A stretch of 23,565 bases of DNA from Hydrogenophaga sp. GTDB taxonomy: Bacteria; Pseudomonadota; Gammaproteobacteria; Burkholderiales; Burkholderiaceae_C. Shown one piece after another: positions 6,438-14,363 of the stretch; the stretch's first letter is position 1, and the number at the start of each line of letters is the position of its first letter. The stretch lies in assembly GCA_021154985.1 (NCBI GenBank), contig JAJNQE010000090.1, forward strand, positions 1 through 23,565, in the 5' to 3' direction. The translations under genes and the position numbers were made by a program. The notes beneath the pieces were generated by a model. That model was not told the origin of the DNA and searched no databases. It was given only the letters and a program-made list of their open reading frames with translations.

Positions 6438-8852
6438 ATGAATCCCATTTACAGCCTCATGACCTTGACCTCCCCAAGCACAAGCCAGCTGGCGCCTCAA
6501 ACCGGAAAGCAGCGAAGCGTGAGCCGTCCCGCCACATCACGCCCTGCTGTGTCGGCCGCCGCAGCGGGTGCGTTGCTGTTGTTGGGCTGGAGTCCGGCGC
6601 TTGTGCATGCCTGCACTGGCCCGGGCAGCGTCACTCTCACAGGTTCACGAAGTTTTGATTGTTTCCTGGGTGCAAACAACTCGCTGACCATCTCTCCTTC
6701 AGGGGTCATCAGCAGGCCTGTTTCTGCCATCGTGGTGCAGTACCTGGTCCCTGGCGTATCCATACGGAACGAGGGCACCATCGAAGCCCGTTTCGAAGGC
6801 ATCTACAACGCTGGACAGATCACCCAGCTCACCAATTCCGGCTCCATCACCGTCTGGCCTTCCACCGTTGCAGGCTACTACGCCATCGTCAACTACGGTG
6901 AGATCGGACTGCTGACGAACATGGCGGGAGGCATCATCGGAACTGCCTCCAGCTCCTACGGCATCTACACATTTGGTGCGAACACGACGATCACCAACGA
7001 GGCAGGAGGCTCCATCGGAGGGAATCGCGCGGCTGTGTATGCCCGTTACGAACCCATGACCCTGAACAACGCGGGCGCCATCATCGGCAACGTCGATGCC
7101 GAGTTGACCACCGTCAACCTCCTGGGTACCCAGGCCAGCATCACCGGGACGGTGGTCAACACCGGGGGCTCCGTGAACGTTCGCAGCGGCGCCGACTTCA
7201 CGCCCCAGAACACCTTCAACTCCAGCTCCTTCCTGATTGAAAACGGCGCCACCCTGCGCGTTTCAGGCGCCTCGTACGCGCTGACCGCTCAAAGCAACGA
7301 TGCCGACGCCTTTCGCAACGCCGGCACCCTGGATGTGGCAGAAGGCCTGGTGGGCAACGTGCAAGGGAACTACACCCAGAGCGGCACGCTGCGTGTCGGC
7401 GCCAGCAGCACCACCAGCCATGGTCGTCTGGCCGTGAACGGCCATGCAACGCTCACCAGTGCCGCACGCTTTGAAGTGGATGTGAATAGCACCAACACCT
7501 TGGCGGTGGGTCAGACGCTGACCAACGTGTTGACGGCCACCACGCTGTCCAACAGCGCTTCCGCGCACAACGTCACGGACAACAGCTACCTCTTCGACTT
7601 CGAATCGGTCATCAACGGAAATGCGGTGGACCTGACGATCGTGGCGGCTGCTGCGCCACCCGCACCCGGCCCGGCACCCGTCGGCGTGGTTGATGCCGTG
7701 CAGCAGAACAGCCTGCGCAGCGGGGCCGCTGCCGCCGGTGTGCTCGACGGTTTCATTCGTGGCGGCGCCACCGGCACAGACTTCGACAACGTGGTCACCA
7801 GTCTGGGAAGACTGCCCAACAGCCGCTCCGTTGCATTGGCCGTCGGCCAGGCCCTGCCATCCCTGCATGGGAACGCTCCAGCAACGCTGATGCACCTCTC
7901 GGGCAGCACCGGGGTGGTGATTCAGCAGCAACTGCAGGCCGTACCGCTGGCCAGCCTGCTGGAACGCTACCTTGCTGTCGGCGGTAGAGCCGTGGGCAGT
8001 CGGGCTGGAGACGCCCATCCGCAAGGCCAGGGGTTGTGGGTCAAGACCTTGGGCAATCGGGTCAACCAGGACGCAATAGACGGCGCCAGCGGCTACCAGT
8101 TGGTCACCGATGGCCTCATGGTGGGCGCGCAAACCGATCTGAATGAAACCACCACACTGGGCTTTGGTCTGGGTTACCTGACGAGCCATGTCGGCGGAGA
8201 GGGCTTCGCTGCCAACCACAGAAGCGACATCGAGAGCGTGCAACTGGTGGGCTATGGCCAGGTCGCCCTGGACAGCACCGGCTGGAAGATGAGTTGGCAG
8301 GGTGACTTCACCCACAGCCGCGTGGAGTCCGAACGCAACTTGTCTTTCATGGGCCGCATCGCGCAGGCCGACTACAACGGAGTCTCCTCGCACCTGGGCG
8401 TGGGCATCAGCAAAGCCTACAAGATGAACCCGCACACCACCCTGCGACCGCTGGTGGCATTGGACTGGCGACACCTCAAGGCAGACGGCTACACCGAAAC
8501 GGGTGGCGGCGCACTCGACCTGCAGGTCGACGAACAGAGCGCCCATGAAGTGACCCTGAAAGTGGGGGCGCAAGTGCAGCAGCAGTTCACGCCGAAAGCC
8601 CAGTGGCTGGCCAGCGCGGCGCTGGGCCGTGACCTGCGCAGCGAGCGCAACGCCGTGACCGCGCGCTTCACGGGTGGAGGCGTGGCATTCACCACCGAGG
8701 GCTTGCCCGCCTCACGCGCGCTGGTGGAACTGGGTCTGGGCATCCTCTACAAGGCCAACGACAACCTGGATGTGGTGGCCCAATACGATCTTCGGCTTCG
8801 TGAAGGGCTGCGCGATCAGACCGCTTCTGTCCGGCTGAACTGGGCGTTTTGA
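6438..8852 (+). CDS. Autotransporter with short beta-helix passenger and C-terminal barrel
   Basis: A type Va secreted protein, 804 residues from ATG 6438. The N-terminus MNPIYSLM resembles a degenerate extended signal peptide region (M-N-x-I-Y). A basic stretch and an Ala/Leu core follow, with likely cleavage at VHA|C near residue 58. Residues 59-400 form a passenger with irregular repeats of the N-x-G-x-I type (NEGTIEARFEGIYNAGQI, TNSGSITV, NEAGGSIGGN, NNAGAIIGNV) expected of a right-handed beta-helix, with Cys59 and Cys75 near its start. A Pro/Ala linker (PPAPGPAPVG) lies near 405-416. The barrel runs from about 532 (GLWVKTLGNRV) to the terminal aromatic in VRLNWAF, as required for Bam recognition. 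No protease triad or lipase GDSL motif is visible, so adhesion or surface structure is more likely than enzymatic activity. No clear Shine-Dalgarno precedes 6438. An in-frame TTG at 6336 gives a longer, unlikely form. By eye the passenger is less GC-rich than its neighbours. Confidence 0.9.
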   Translation: MNPIYSLMTLTSPSTSQLAPQTGKQRSVSRPATSRPAVSAAAAGALLLLGWSPALVHACTGPGSVTLTGSRSFDCFLGANNSLTISPSGVISRPVSAIVVQYLVPGVSIRNEGTIEARFEGIYNAGQITQLTNSGSITVWPSTVAGYYAIVNYGEIGLLTNMAGGIIGTASSSYGIYTFGANTTITNEAGGSIGGNRAAVYARYEPMTLNNAGAIIGNVDAELTTVNLLGTQASITGTVVNTGGSVNVRSGADFTPQNTFNSSSFLIENGATLRVSGASYALTAQSNDADAFRNAGTLDVAEGLVGNVQGNYTQSGTLRVGASSTTSHGRLAVNGHATLTSAARFEVDVNSTNTLAVGQTLTNVLTATTLSNSASAHNVTDNSYLFDFESVINGNAVDLTIVAAAAPPAPGPAPVGVVDAVQQNSLRSGAAAAGVLDGFIRGGATGTDFDNVVTSLGRLPNSRSVALAVGQALPSLHGNAPATLMHLSGSTGVVIQQQLQAVPLASLLERYLAVGGRAVGSRAGDAHPQGQGLWVKTLGNRVNQDAIDGASGYQLVTDGLMVGAQTDLNETTTLGFGLGYLTSHVGGEGFAANHRSDIESVQLVGYGQVALDSTGWKMSWQGDFTHSRVESERNLSFMGRIAQADYNGVSSHLGVGISKAYKMNPHTTLRPLVALDWRHLKADGYTETGGGALDLQVDEQSAHEVTLKVGAQVQQQFTPKAQWLASAALGRDLRSERNAVTARFTGGGVAFTTEGLPASRALVELGLGILYKANDNLDVVAQYDLRLREGLRDQTASVRLNWAF

Positions 8853-9143
8853 AAGCAGAGGTACGGCGCAATTTTTGAACTGATCTCAGCGGGTTCAGCC
8901 ACAACCTTGCGCGGTACTCAACGGGACTGAGAGTGCCCAGAGGCATCTTGATGCGCCATGCAACTTCGTTTGCCTTGCAGGGGAGGCCTGTCTTGCCCAT
9001 CGCGCAGCGCCCACCGTCGAGAGAAGAGAGAGAAATCGTCTCCATCCCCAATGGCTGGAAAAGCGTCCCTGGCGGCAGTTCAGAGAGAGATCAGGGAACC
9101 CGAGGCCTCCCGAACCCCGCAGAAACACTGGCGTTCCGCCAAC
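8853..9143. other. Intergenic stretch with no supported gene
   Basis: Between the autotransporter stop and the tRNA-Ser terminator I find no gene with coding features and no T-tailed hairpin. GAAC (8877-8880) and GTTC (8893-8896) could form only a weak stem. Open frames across this stretch on the + strand run into the tRNA and end in the familiar GGIRTHG peptide, which comes from reading a tRNA gene, not from a protein. Confidence 0.6.
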
Positions 9144-9170
9144 AAAAAAGCCCCTGCGTAACAGGGGCTT
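9144..9170 (-). terminator. Rho-independent terminator of tRNA-Ser
   Basis: Read on the - strand, AGCCCCTG pairs with CAGGGGCT (plus-strand arms 9149-9156 and 9162-9169) around a 5-nt loop. A T run follows (the A run at 9144-9149 on the + strand). It starts 11 nt past the tRNA 3' end. Confidence 0.92.
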
Positions 9171-9179
9171 CATTGAATA

Positions 9180-9268
<89 letters not shown>

Positions 9269-9295
9269 GGTGTTGGTCTTCGTCGCGAACCGGCG

Positions 9296-9304
9296 AGTAT
9301 AGCA
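9296..9304 (-). promoter_or_regulatory. Extended -10 promoter of tRNA-Ser
   Basis: TGCTATACT on the - strand is an extended -10 (TGn plus TATACT). It is followed by a GC-rich discriminator (CGCCGG), as at stringently controlled stable-RNA promoters. Predicted initiation is about 20 nt ahead of the mature tRNA 5' end. No good -35 lies at 17 nt. A TTGTCA sits 23 nt away, too far for normal spacing. Confidence 0.65.
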
Positions 9305-9382
9305 GGCAAGCGCAGTCTCTCTTTTGACAAGCCGGTCGCTCAGGGCCGGTGAGACAATGCGGCCACAGCCCTCCCTACCGCC

Positions 9383-10813
9383 ATGCTCGTCGACACCCAA
9401 CCTGCGACTTACCAACACATGCCGGCTTCGCCGGAGGTGCGCGACCACTGGGTGAACTCCCAGCTCATCGGTGTGTTGATGGACAACATGGGGGCCTCGC
9501 TGCTGGCGGCCCTGTTGTCGTTGCCGGTGCTGATTTTCATGATGGCGGGTGAGGTCAACACGGTCGGCCTGCTGATCTGGTCTGGCCTGATGCTGGCGAT
9601 GCTGATTTATCGATATCACCTGATCGGCATCTATCGCCTGCGCCACGACAGCCTGGAAGGGCCGCAACGCATCACCTTCATTCAGCGTTACCACTGGACC
9701 TGGGCCGCCGTGGCCTTGCTCTGGGGCGGACCGGTGTTGCTGAGCTACCAGCAGGCGCCGATTTCCACGCAGTTTGTGTGTGCCCTGGTGGTTCTGGGAC
9801 AGGGCTTGCTCACGCTCACCGCTTTCAGCGCCTACTTGCCGGTGTACCGCACCTACGCCAACGCGTTGATGTTCTCGGTGCTCACGGGTCTGGTGGTCGT
9901 CATGGTCGCGTTGCCCCAGCCTGCCGGGTCGATGCAGACGGGGTTGGTTCTGGTGCTGCTGCTGGTGGCGTTTTGGGGGCTCCTGTTCATGACGGGCACG
10001 CGCATGCACGAGGTGCACCGAGCCAGTTTCGAGCTGCAGTTCTCCAACCAGGAGTTGATCGATTCGCTCACACTGCAAACGCGTGCGTCCCTGCGTGCCG
10101 TGGCCACCAAAAACCGCTTTCTCGCGTCGGCCGCCCACGACCTGCGCCAGCCGGTGCATGCCTTGAGTCTTTACGCCGACTGGCTGGCCACCGAGCCGGA
10201 GATGGCGCGCGATATCGCGCCGCGCATCTTGCAGTCCACGCGCGCGATCAACGAGCTGTTCGACTCGCTGTTCGACCTGACGCGCATCGACGCTGGCAAC
10301 TACAAGGTGCGGCTGCAGCACGTGGATGTGGAGAAGCTGTTCGCCGACCTCTCGCTGCAGTTTGAACCAGTGGCGGTGGGCAAGTCGCTGCGGCTGCGCA
10401 CCCACACACGGCCGACCACCTTGTGGTCAGACCCGGTGGTGTTGCGCCGCATTCTGGGCAATCTGGTGTCGAACGCCTTGCGCCACACGCACCAGGGCGG
10501 TGTGTTGCTGGCTTTGCGTCACCGCGAAGACATGCTGGTGTTCGAGGTATGGGACACCGGTGTGGGCATTGCCCGCGAGCACCAGCAGGCGATTTTTCAG
10601 GAGTTTTTCAGGGTGTCGCAGCACCAGGGCACCGAAGACAGCCTGGGCCTGGGCTTGACCATTGTCTCCAAGCTGGCGTCGTTGATGGGCTATCAGCTGG
10701 CCTTGAGTTCGGAGGCGAACCGGGGCAGTGTGTTCCGGGTGATGCTGCCCGCCTTCACCCAGCAGGAGGCCACTGGACTGCCCGAGCCGACGGTGGTGCG
10801 CAGCGCGGCCTGA
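9383..10813 (+). CDS. Membrane sensor histidine kinase
   Basis: A 476-residue inner-membrane kinase. The first 210 residues form about six hydrophobic segments with short loops, so the sensor is probably membrane-embedded and has no large periplasmic domain. A short helical linker leads to the HisKA box AAHDLRQPVHALSLYADWL, with the phospho-accepting His at residue 252. The HATPase_c domain shows the N box (RRILGNLVSNALRHT, catalytic Asn 364), the G1 box (WDTGVG, Asp391), an F box (FQEFFRV) and the G2 box (GLGLTIV, about 421-427). All catalytic elements are intact. The HDLRQP-type H box is typical of a Burkholderiales/Pseudomonas group of kinases paired with NarL/FixJ-type regulators. No receiver or Hpt domain is attached. 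The likely partner is the convergent regulator 27 nt away (10841-11434). The signal is unknown. ATG 9383 has no strong Shine-Dalgarno. Met13, at 9419, is an alternative. Confidence 0.92.
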   Translation: MLVDTQPATYQHMPASPEVRDHWVNSQLIGVLMDNMGASLLAALLSLPVLIFMMAGEVNTVGLLIWSGLMLAMLIYRYHLIGIYRLRHDSLEGPQRITFIQRYHWTWAAVALLWGGPVLLSYQQAPISTQFVCALVVLGQGLLTLTAFSAYLPVYRTYANALMFSVLTGLVVVMVALPQPAGSMQTGLVLVLLLVAFWGLLFMTGTRMHEVHRASFELQFSNQELIDSLTLQTRASLRAVATKNRFLASAAHDLRQPVHALSLYADWLATEPEMARDIAPRILQSTRAINELFDSLFDLTRIDAGNYKVRLQHVDVEKLFADLSLQFEPVAVGKSLRLRTHTRPTTLWSDPVVLRRILGNLVSNALRHTHQGGVLLALRHREDMLVFEVWDTGVGIAREHQQAIFQEFFRVSQHQGTEDSLGLGLTIVSKLASLMGYQLALSSEANRGSVFRVMLPAFTQQEATGLPEPTVVRSAA

Positions 10814-10819
10814 TCGCAG

Positions 10820-10841
10820 GCCGAGCGGCACAAAGCTCGGT
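10820..10841. terminator. Hairpin in the convergent kinase/regulator gap
   Basis: CCGAGC (10821-10826) pairs with GCTCGG (10835-10840), extendable by a G-T pair, around an 8-nt loop. It fills most of the 27 nt between the kinase stop and the regulator stop. It could serve both directions, but no T run follows on either strand, so it is a weak candidate. Confidence 0.35.
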
Positions 10842-11434
10842 CAGAGGTCGAGGAGACCGGCCGTGCGAGCCAGGTGGCTGGCTTGTGAACGGCTCTTGAC
10901 GTTGAGGCGGCGGAACAGGCGCCACAAATGCACCTTCACGGTGTGCTCGCTGATCTGTAGCTGTTCCGCGATGTCGCGGTTGCTCAGGCCGCGATCCAGC
11001 ATGACCAGCAGCTGTTTCTGGCGCTTGGAGAGTTTGTCGGGGATGGTGGGTGCGTTTTCGTCTTCTACCTCTTCGGCCAGAAACTCGCGCAGCACCTTGG
11101 CGATCTGCGCGGCACCGGCCGACTTCTCCACATAAGCGTCTGCACCGGCTTCGCGGGCCAGGTCTTCGTAGTCTGACGAGGGTGAGGCGGACAACACAAT
11201 CAACGACGTGTCGGGCAACATCTGTCGCACTTCGCGCACGCCGGAAACACCGTTGGTGTCCGGGAGCTTGAGATCAAGGCAAACCAGTTCGGGCTCGCCG
11301 TGTTCGGCAATGGCCTTGCTCACCGACGCCAGACGTTCGAGTTCGATCACCTGGGTGGAGGCACGCAGGCGGCGAAGCAGCATGACGACGGCTTCGCGCA
11401 TGAGTGGGTGATCGTCAATAACAAAAATACTCAT
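10841..11434 (-). CDS. NarL/FixJ-family response regulator
   Basis: A 197-residue two-domain regulator. The receiver domain has the acidic pair Asp7-Asp8 (FVIDDHP), phospho-acceptor Asp54 (VCLDLKLPDTNG), the Ser82 switch (VLSAS) and the conserved Lys104 (YVEKSA), so phosphorylation should be functional. An acidic linker (EEVEDEN) leads to a LuxR-type HTH at about 135-197: LSKRQKQLLVMLDRGLSNRD, IAEQLQISEHTVKVHLWRLF, then NVKSRSQASHLARTAGL. It is encoded tail to tail with a histidine kinase, and cognate pairing is a strong inference from proximity. An imperfect inverted repeat around CCATATGG (11587-11608), 153 nt upstream, is a candidate site for self-regulation. The 257-nt gap to trpS contains no other supported gene. 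Confidence 0.93.
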   Translation of the reverse strand: MSIFVIDDHPLMREAVVMLLRRLRASTQVIELERLASVSKAIAEHGEPELVCLDLKLPDTNGVSGVREVRQMLPDTSLIVLSASPSSDYEDLAREAGADAYVEKSAGAAQIAKVLREFLAEEVEDENAPTIPDKLSKRQKQLLVMLDRGLSNRDIAEQLQISEHTVKVHLWRLFRRLNVKSRSQASHLARTAGLLDL

Positions 11435-11586
11435 AACGGGCTGTGCTGGTAATAAATGGTTTCAACTGAAGAGCATATCGACAAGTTGGGGCTTTGGCGA
11501 TAGCGGCCCCCGGCGAAATCGGGCCTGAGGTGGGACTTGCGGCACGGAAGGGATGCCTGTGAAAGGTCTGGACCCGGATACCCACC

Positions 11587-11608
11587 GGCATACCCCATAT
11601 GGTACGCC
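11587..11608. promoter_or_regulatory. Candidate operator: imperfect inverted repeat
   Basis: GGCATACC (11587-11594) and GGTACGCC (11601-11608) are inverted repeats matching at 7 of 8 positions around CCATAT. The centre contains the perfect 8-bp palindrome CCATATGG (11595-11602). It lies between the trpS 3' end and the response-regulator start, where a promoter for the regulator is expected. Dimeric NarL/FixJ-type proteins bind sites of this size. Binding by this regulator is not shown. Confidence 0.45.
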
Positions 11609-11691
11609 GATGGTGGTGAGCCGGTTCGTCCGTGAACGGTCATGCCCAACGAGGTCTGAAGGCCGCTTCGCACAAACGTCCAGACGCTCCA

Positions 11692-12984
11692 TCAGGCACC
11701 GGGCTCGCTGAAAGATCGAAGCACCGCGTCCAGTGCGTCGGCGTCACCCCGACTGGCGATCTGGCTCGCGAGCGCGTCCAGCGCGGCGCTGCCCTCTCGC
11801 TGCAGTGTGGCCATGGCCTGAGCGGCGTCGCGAGGGGCCTTGAACCCGGCGCTTTGCAAGAGCACCGCGCCTTGGGCATCGAGCAGCTTGAAGTAAAACA
11901 GGCCGTCTGGCTCGCGGTACTGCTTGAAGACCGGTGTACTGGCCTTGTTGGCCTTGCCAGTGGTGGGGGCCACCACCGCCTGCAGCGGGCGCAGGCCGAC
12001 CGCGTGGCGCAGGCGGGCGGTGAAGGGCGAGGCGATGGCGCGGGCCTTGTCGGCGCCGATCTTGAGCGTCTTTTCGATGCGCGCGGGTTCCTGGATGAGC
12101 TCGTCGTAAACCGCCCGCATGGGCGCGATTTCCTGGTCCAGCCGCTCGAACAGGATCTGTTTGGCGTCGCCCCACGCAATACCGTCGGCGTAGGCCTTGG
12201 CCAGCGCGGTGGTTTCTTCGGCAGAGGCAAAGGCCTGGTAGAGCTGGAACAGGGCAGAGTCCTGGGTGGACTTGGGCTCACCCGGTGCGCGCGAGTCGGT
12301 CACGATGCCCATGATGAGTTTCTTCAACTGGTCGCGCGGCGCAAACAGCGGGATGGTGTTGTCGTAGCTCTTGCTCATCTTGCGGCCGTCCAGGCCGGGC
12401 AGGGTGGCCACGTGCTCTTCAATCGCCGCTTCGGGCAGTGTGAAGTGTTCGCCGTAGAGGTGGTTGAAGCTGGCGGCGATGTCGCGCGCCATTTCAATGT
12501 GCTGGATCTGGTCGCGGCCCACGGGCACCTTGTGGGCGTTGAACATGAGGATGTCGGCCGCCATGAGCACCGGGTACATGAAGAGACCGGCGGTCACACC
12601 CGCGTCGGGGTCCACGTTGGCTGCGTTGTTTTTGTCGACCGAAGCCTTGTAGGCGTGTGCGCGGTTGAGCACGCCTTTGCCGGTGACGCAGGTGAGGAAC
12701 CAGGTGAGCTCGGGGATTTCAGGGATGTCGGACTGGCGGTAGAAGGTGACCTTGTCCGGATCGAGCCCGCAGGCCAGCCAGGTGGCGGCGATCTCCAGCG
12801 TGGAGCGCTGCACCCGCGCGGGCTCACCCACCTTGATGAGTGCGTGGTAGTCGGCCAGGAAGTAAAAACTCTCGACCTCGGCCAGCCGGCTGGCGCGCAC
12901 GGTGGGCCGCACAGCGCCCACGTAGTTGCCGAGGTGGGGCGTGCCCGAGGTGGTGATGCCGGTGAGGACGCGTTGGGTTTTCAT
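11692..12984 (-). CDS. trpS: Tryptophanyl-tRNA synthetase
   Basis: Cytoplasmic class I synthetase that activates tryptophan and loads tRNA-Trp. At 430 residues it is longer than the E. coli enzyme (334), the longer form seen in beta-proteobacteria. The HIGH-type signature is TPHLGNYVGA (about 15-24), and the KMSKS loop is GRKMSKSYDN (about 200-209). Between them are typical elements such as FLTCVTGKG and VGRDQIQHIEMARDIA. After the catalytic core, a C-terminal extension (about 350-430, including FKQYREPDGLFYFKLLDAQG and LLQSAGFKAPRDAAQAM) is a further domain of unclear role. The ATG directly follows the TAA of the M50 protease gene (TAAATG, no gap), so translation is probably coupled. No T-tailed terminator is evident downstream. 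Confidence 0.96.
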   Translation of the reverse strand: MKTQRVLTGITTSGTPHLGNYVGAVRPTVRASRLAEVESFYFLADYHALIKVGEPARVQRSTLEIAATWLACGLDPDKVTFYRQSDIPEIPELTWFLTCVTGKGVLNRAHAYKASVDKNNAANVDPDAGVTAGLFMYPVLMAADILMFNAHKVPVGRDQIQHIEMARDIAASFNHLYGEHFTLPEAAIEEHVATLPGLDGRKMSKSYDNTIPLFAPRDQLKKLIMGIVTDSRAPGEPKSTQDSALFQLYQAFASAEETTALAKAYADGIAWGDAKQILFERLDQEIAPMRAVYDELIQEPARIEKTLKIGADKARAIASPFTARLRHAVGLRPLQAVVAPTTGKANKASTPVFKQYREPDGLFYFKLLDAQGAVLLQSAGFKAPRDAAQAMATLQREGSAALDALASQIASRGDADALDAVLRSFSEPGA

Positions 12985-13653
12985 TTAGAGCAGCATCAAG
13001 CGAATGGGGGTGAGCAGCACTTCGATCGCGCTGCTGGTGAGCATCATCAGCGGGCGCAGCCAGATGTTGCCCACCACACCCGTGATGACCAGCGCCATCA
13101 CGATGAAGAAACCCCAGGGTTCCACGCGCGAGACCAGTTCGGCCTGGCGCATGGGCAGCAGGCCCACCAGAATGCGGCCGCCATCCAGTGGGGGCAGGGG
13201 AAAGAGGTTGAACGCGAACATGACCAGGTTCACCAGCACACCCGCGCGGCACATGTCCACAAAGAACCGTTCCTCGACGCCGGTGCCCACCAGCACATAG
13301 AGCAGAACGGTCCATGCGATGGCCTGGAACAGGTTGGCACCGGGCCCGGCCAGGGCCACCCACACCATGTCGCGCTTGGGGTTGCGCAGCCGCCCGAAAT
13401 TGACCGGCACCGGCTTGGCGTAGCCGAACAGGAAAGCGCCGGCGGTGGCGAAGTACAGCAGGAGCGGCATCGCGATCGTGCCGACCGGGTCGATGTGTTT
13501 GACCGGGTTGAGCGTGATGCGCCCCATGAGTTCGGCCGTGCGGTCGCCGAAGTGTTTGGCCGCGTACCCGTGCGCCGCCTCGTGCAGCGTGATGGCGAAC
13601 AACACCGGAATGGCGTAGAGAGCAACGGTTTGAACGATCTGGGCGAAATCCAT
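12985..13653 (-). CDS. Site-2-type zinc metalloprotease (M50), membrane protein
   Basis: A 222-residue polytopic inner-membrane protein of the compact site-2 protease group (Rip/YwhC-like, without a PDZ domain). The zinc-binding HEAAHG lies at residues 24-29 in the first hydrophobic segment. The third ligand motif is FNLFPLPPLDGGR, with Asn149 and Asp157, in a later segment. An additional conserved stretch, LAGPGANLF, lies at about 101-109. These are the residues required for intramembrane proteolysis, so the enzyme is probably active. Substrate is unknown; family members cleave anti-sigma factors or other small membrane proteins. It sits 62 nt after yciO and abuts trpS without a gap. Nothing in the sequence links its activity to tryptophanyl-tRNA formation. 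Confidence 0.93.
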   Translation of the reverse strand: MDFAQIVQTVALYAIPVLFAITLHEAAHGYAAKHFGDRTAELMGRITLNPVKHIDPVGTIAMPLLLYFATAGAFLFGYAKPVPVNFGRLRNPKRDMVWVALAGPGANLFQAIAWTVLLYVLVGTGVEERFFVDMCRAGVLVNLVMFAFNLFPLPPLDGGRILVGLLPMRQAELVSRVEPWGFFIVMALVITGVVGNIWLRPLMMLTSSAIEVLLTPIRLMLL

Positions 13654-13715
13654 GGGGGTGCGCTCGGGGCAAACGCGTATTGTCCCAGAGTGGACGCTGG
13701 CTCCGCCGGGCGGGC

Positions 13716-14351
13716 TCAGAGCCCGAGCGGGCCGAGGGCGCCCTGGCCTGCGCGCACCACCTCGGGCTCGCCGCCGCTGCCCATGGGGGTGAGGTCGATC
13801 ACCGTGGTGGGCTCCAGCGCACAGGCGCCCGCGTCGATGACGCCGGCCAGTTCGTGCTGCAGGTGTTCGCGGATGTCGTGCGCGTCGTTCAGTGGCCCGC
13901 TCTGGCCCGGCAGGATCAGCGTGGTGGAGAGCAGCGGCGCGCCGTGCAGACCCAGCAGTTCCAGCAGGGTTTTGTGTTCGGGCACACGCAGGCCGATGGT
14001 TTTGCGTGAGGGGTGGCTCAGGCGCCGCGGCACTTCCTTGCTGGCCTCCAGGATGAAGGTGTAAGGCCCGGGCGTGGCGAGCTTCAGCAGCCGGTACTGG
14101 CGGTTGTCCACCCGCGCGTAGCTGGCGAGTTCGCTCAGGTCGCGGCAGATCAGCGTGAGGTGGTGCTTGTCGTCCACCTGGCGGATGCGGCGCAGGCGGT
14201 CGGCGGCGGTTTTGTCGTCGAGGTGGCAGACCAGCGCGTAGCTCGAATCGGTGGGCACGGCCAGCACGCCGCCGCGCTCGAGCAGCTGCACCGCCTGTTT
14301 GAGCAGCCGCGGTTGGGGGTTGTCGGGGTGGACTTCAAACAACTGGGACAT
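13716..14351 (-). CDS. yciO: YciO-type protein of the Sua5/YrdC/YciO family
   Basis: A 211-residue nucleotide/RNA-binding fold protein. Family motifs are PTDSSYAL (33-40), the KHHLTL stretch after an alpha helix, ATPGPYTFIL, KTIGLRVPEH and PLLSTTL. TsaC/Sua5 enzymes make threonylcarbamoyl-AMP for the t6A37 modification of tRNA and carry an S-x-S-A-N signature. Here the corresponding place reads STTLILPG, as in YciO, so this is the YciO branch rather than the main t6A enzyme. Some automated annotations still call it L-threonylcarbamoyladenylate synthase. Its cellular role is less certain. It lies 12 nt after the EamA transporter gene and downstream of the PHP nuclease, and in E. coli yciO is also next to the RNase AM gene. 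Confidence 0.9.
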   Translation of the reverse strand: MSQLFEVHPDNPQPRLLKQAVQLLERGGVLAVPTDSSYALVCHLDDKTAADRLRRIRQVDDKHHLTLICRDLSELASYARVDNRQYRLLKLATPGPYTFILEASKEVPRRLSHPSRKTIGLRVPEHKTLLELLGLHGAPLLSTTLILPGQSGPLNDAHDIREHLQHELAGVIDAGACALEPTTVIDLTPMGSGGEPEVVRAGQGALGPLGL

Positions 14352-14363
14352 GGCGATGGCCGT

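Noticed and set aside
6221..6658. Possible 145-residue + strand protein before and inside the autotransporter start
   Set aside because: It overlaps the signal-peptide region in another frame and has no motif. The autotransporter frame is far better supported.
7263..8573. Open frame of 436 codons antisense to the autotransporter barrel
   Set aside because: The + strand encodes a complete barrel with C-terminal aromatic residue. The antisense product has no recognisable motif.
9324..9358. TTGACA (9324-9329) as a promoter for the histidine kinase
   Set aside because: The nearest -10-like GACAAT lies 23 nt away, too far for normal sigma-70 spacing. The hexamer at 17 nt (CGGTGA) does not resemble a -10.
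11431..11673. Possible 80-residue protein upstream of the response regulator on the - strand
   Set aside because: It overlaps the regulator start, has no ribosome binding site or recognisable motif, and its open frame crosses the inverted repeat at 11587-11608.
13712..13724. Inverted repeat GGGCTC-A-GAGCCC at the yciO stop
   Set aside because: A one-base loop forces several pairs open, leaving a three-pair stem with no T run. It is likely chance in GC-rich sequence.
11632..14064. Open frame of about 810 codons on the + strand, antisense to trpS, M50 and yciO
   Set aside because: It spans three well-supported genes and their junctions, and its translation shows only low-complexity His/Gln/Gly-rich sequence. 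It is a mirror effect of codon bias.
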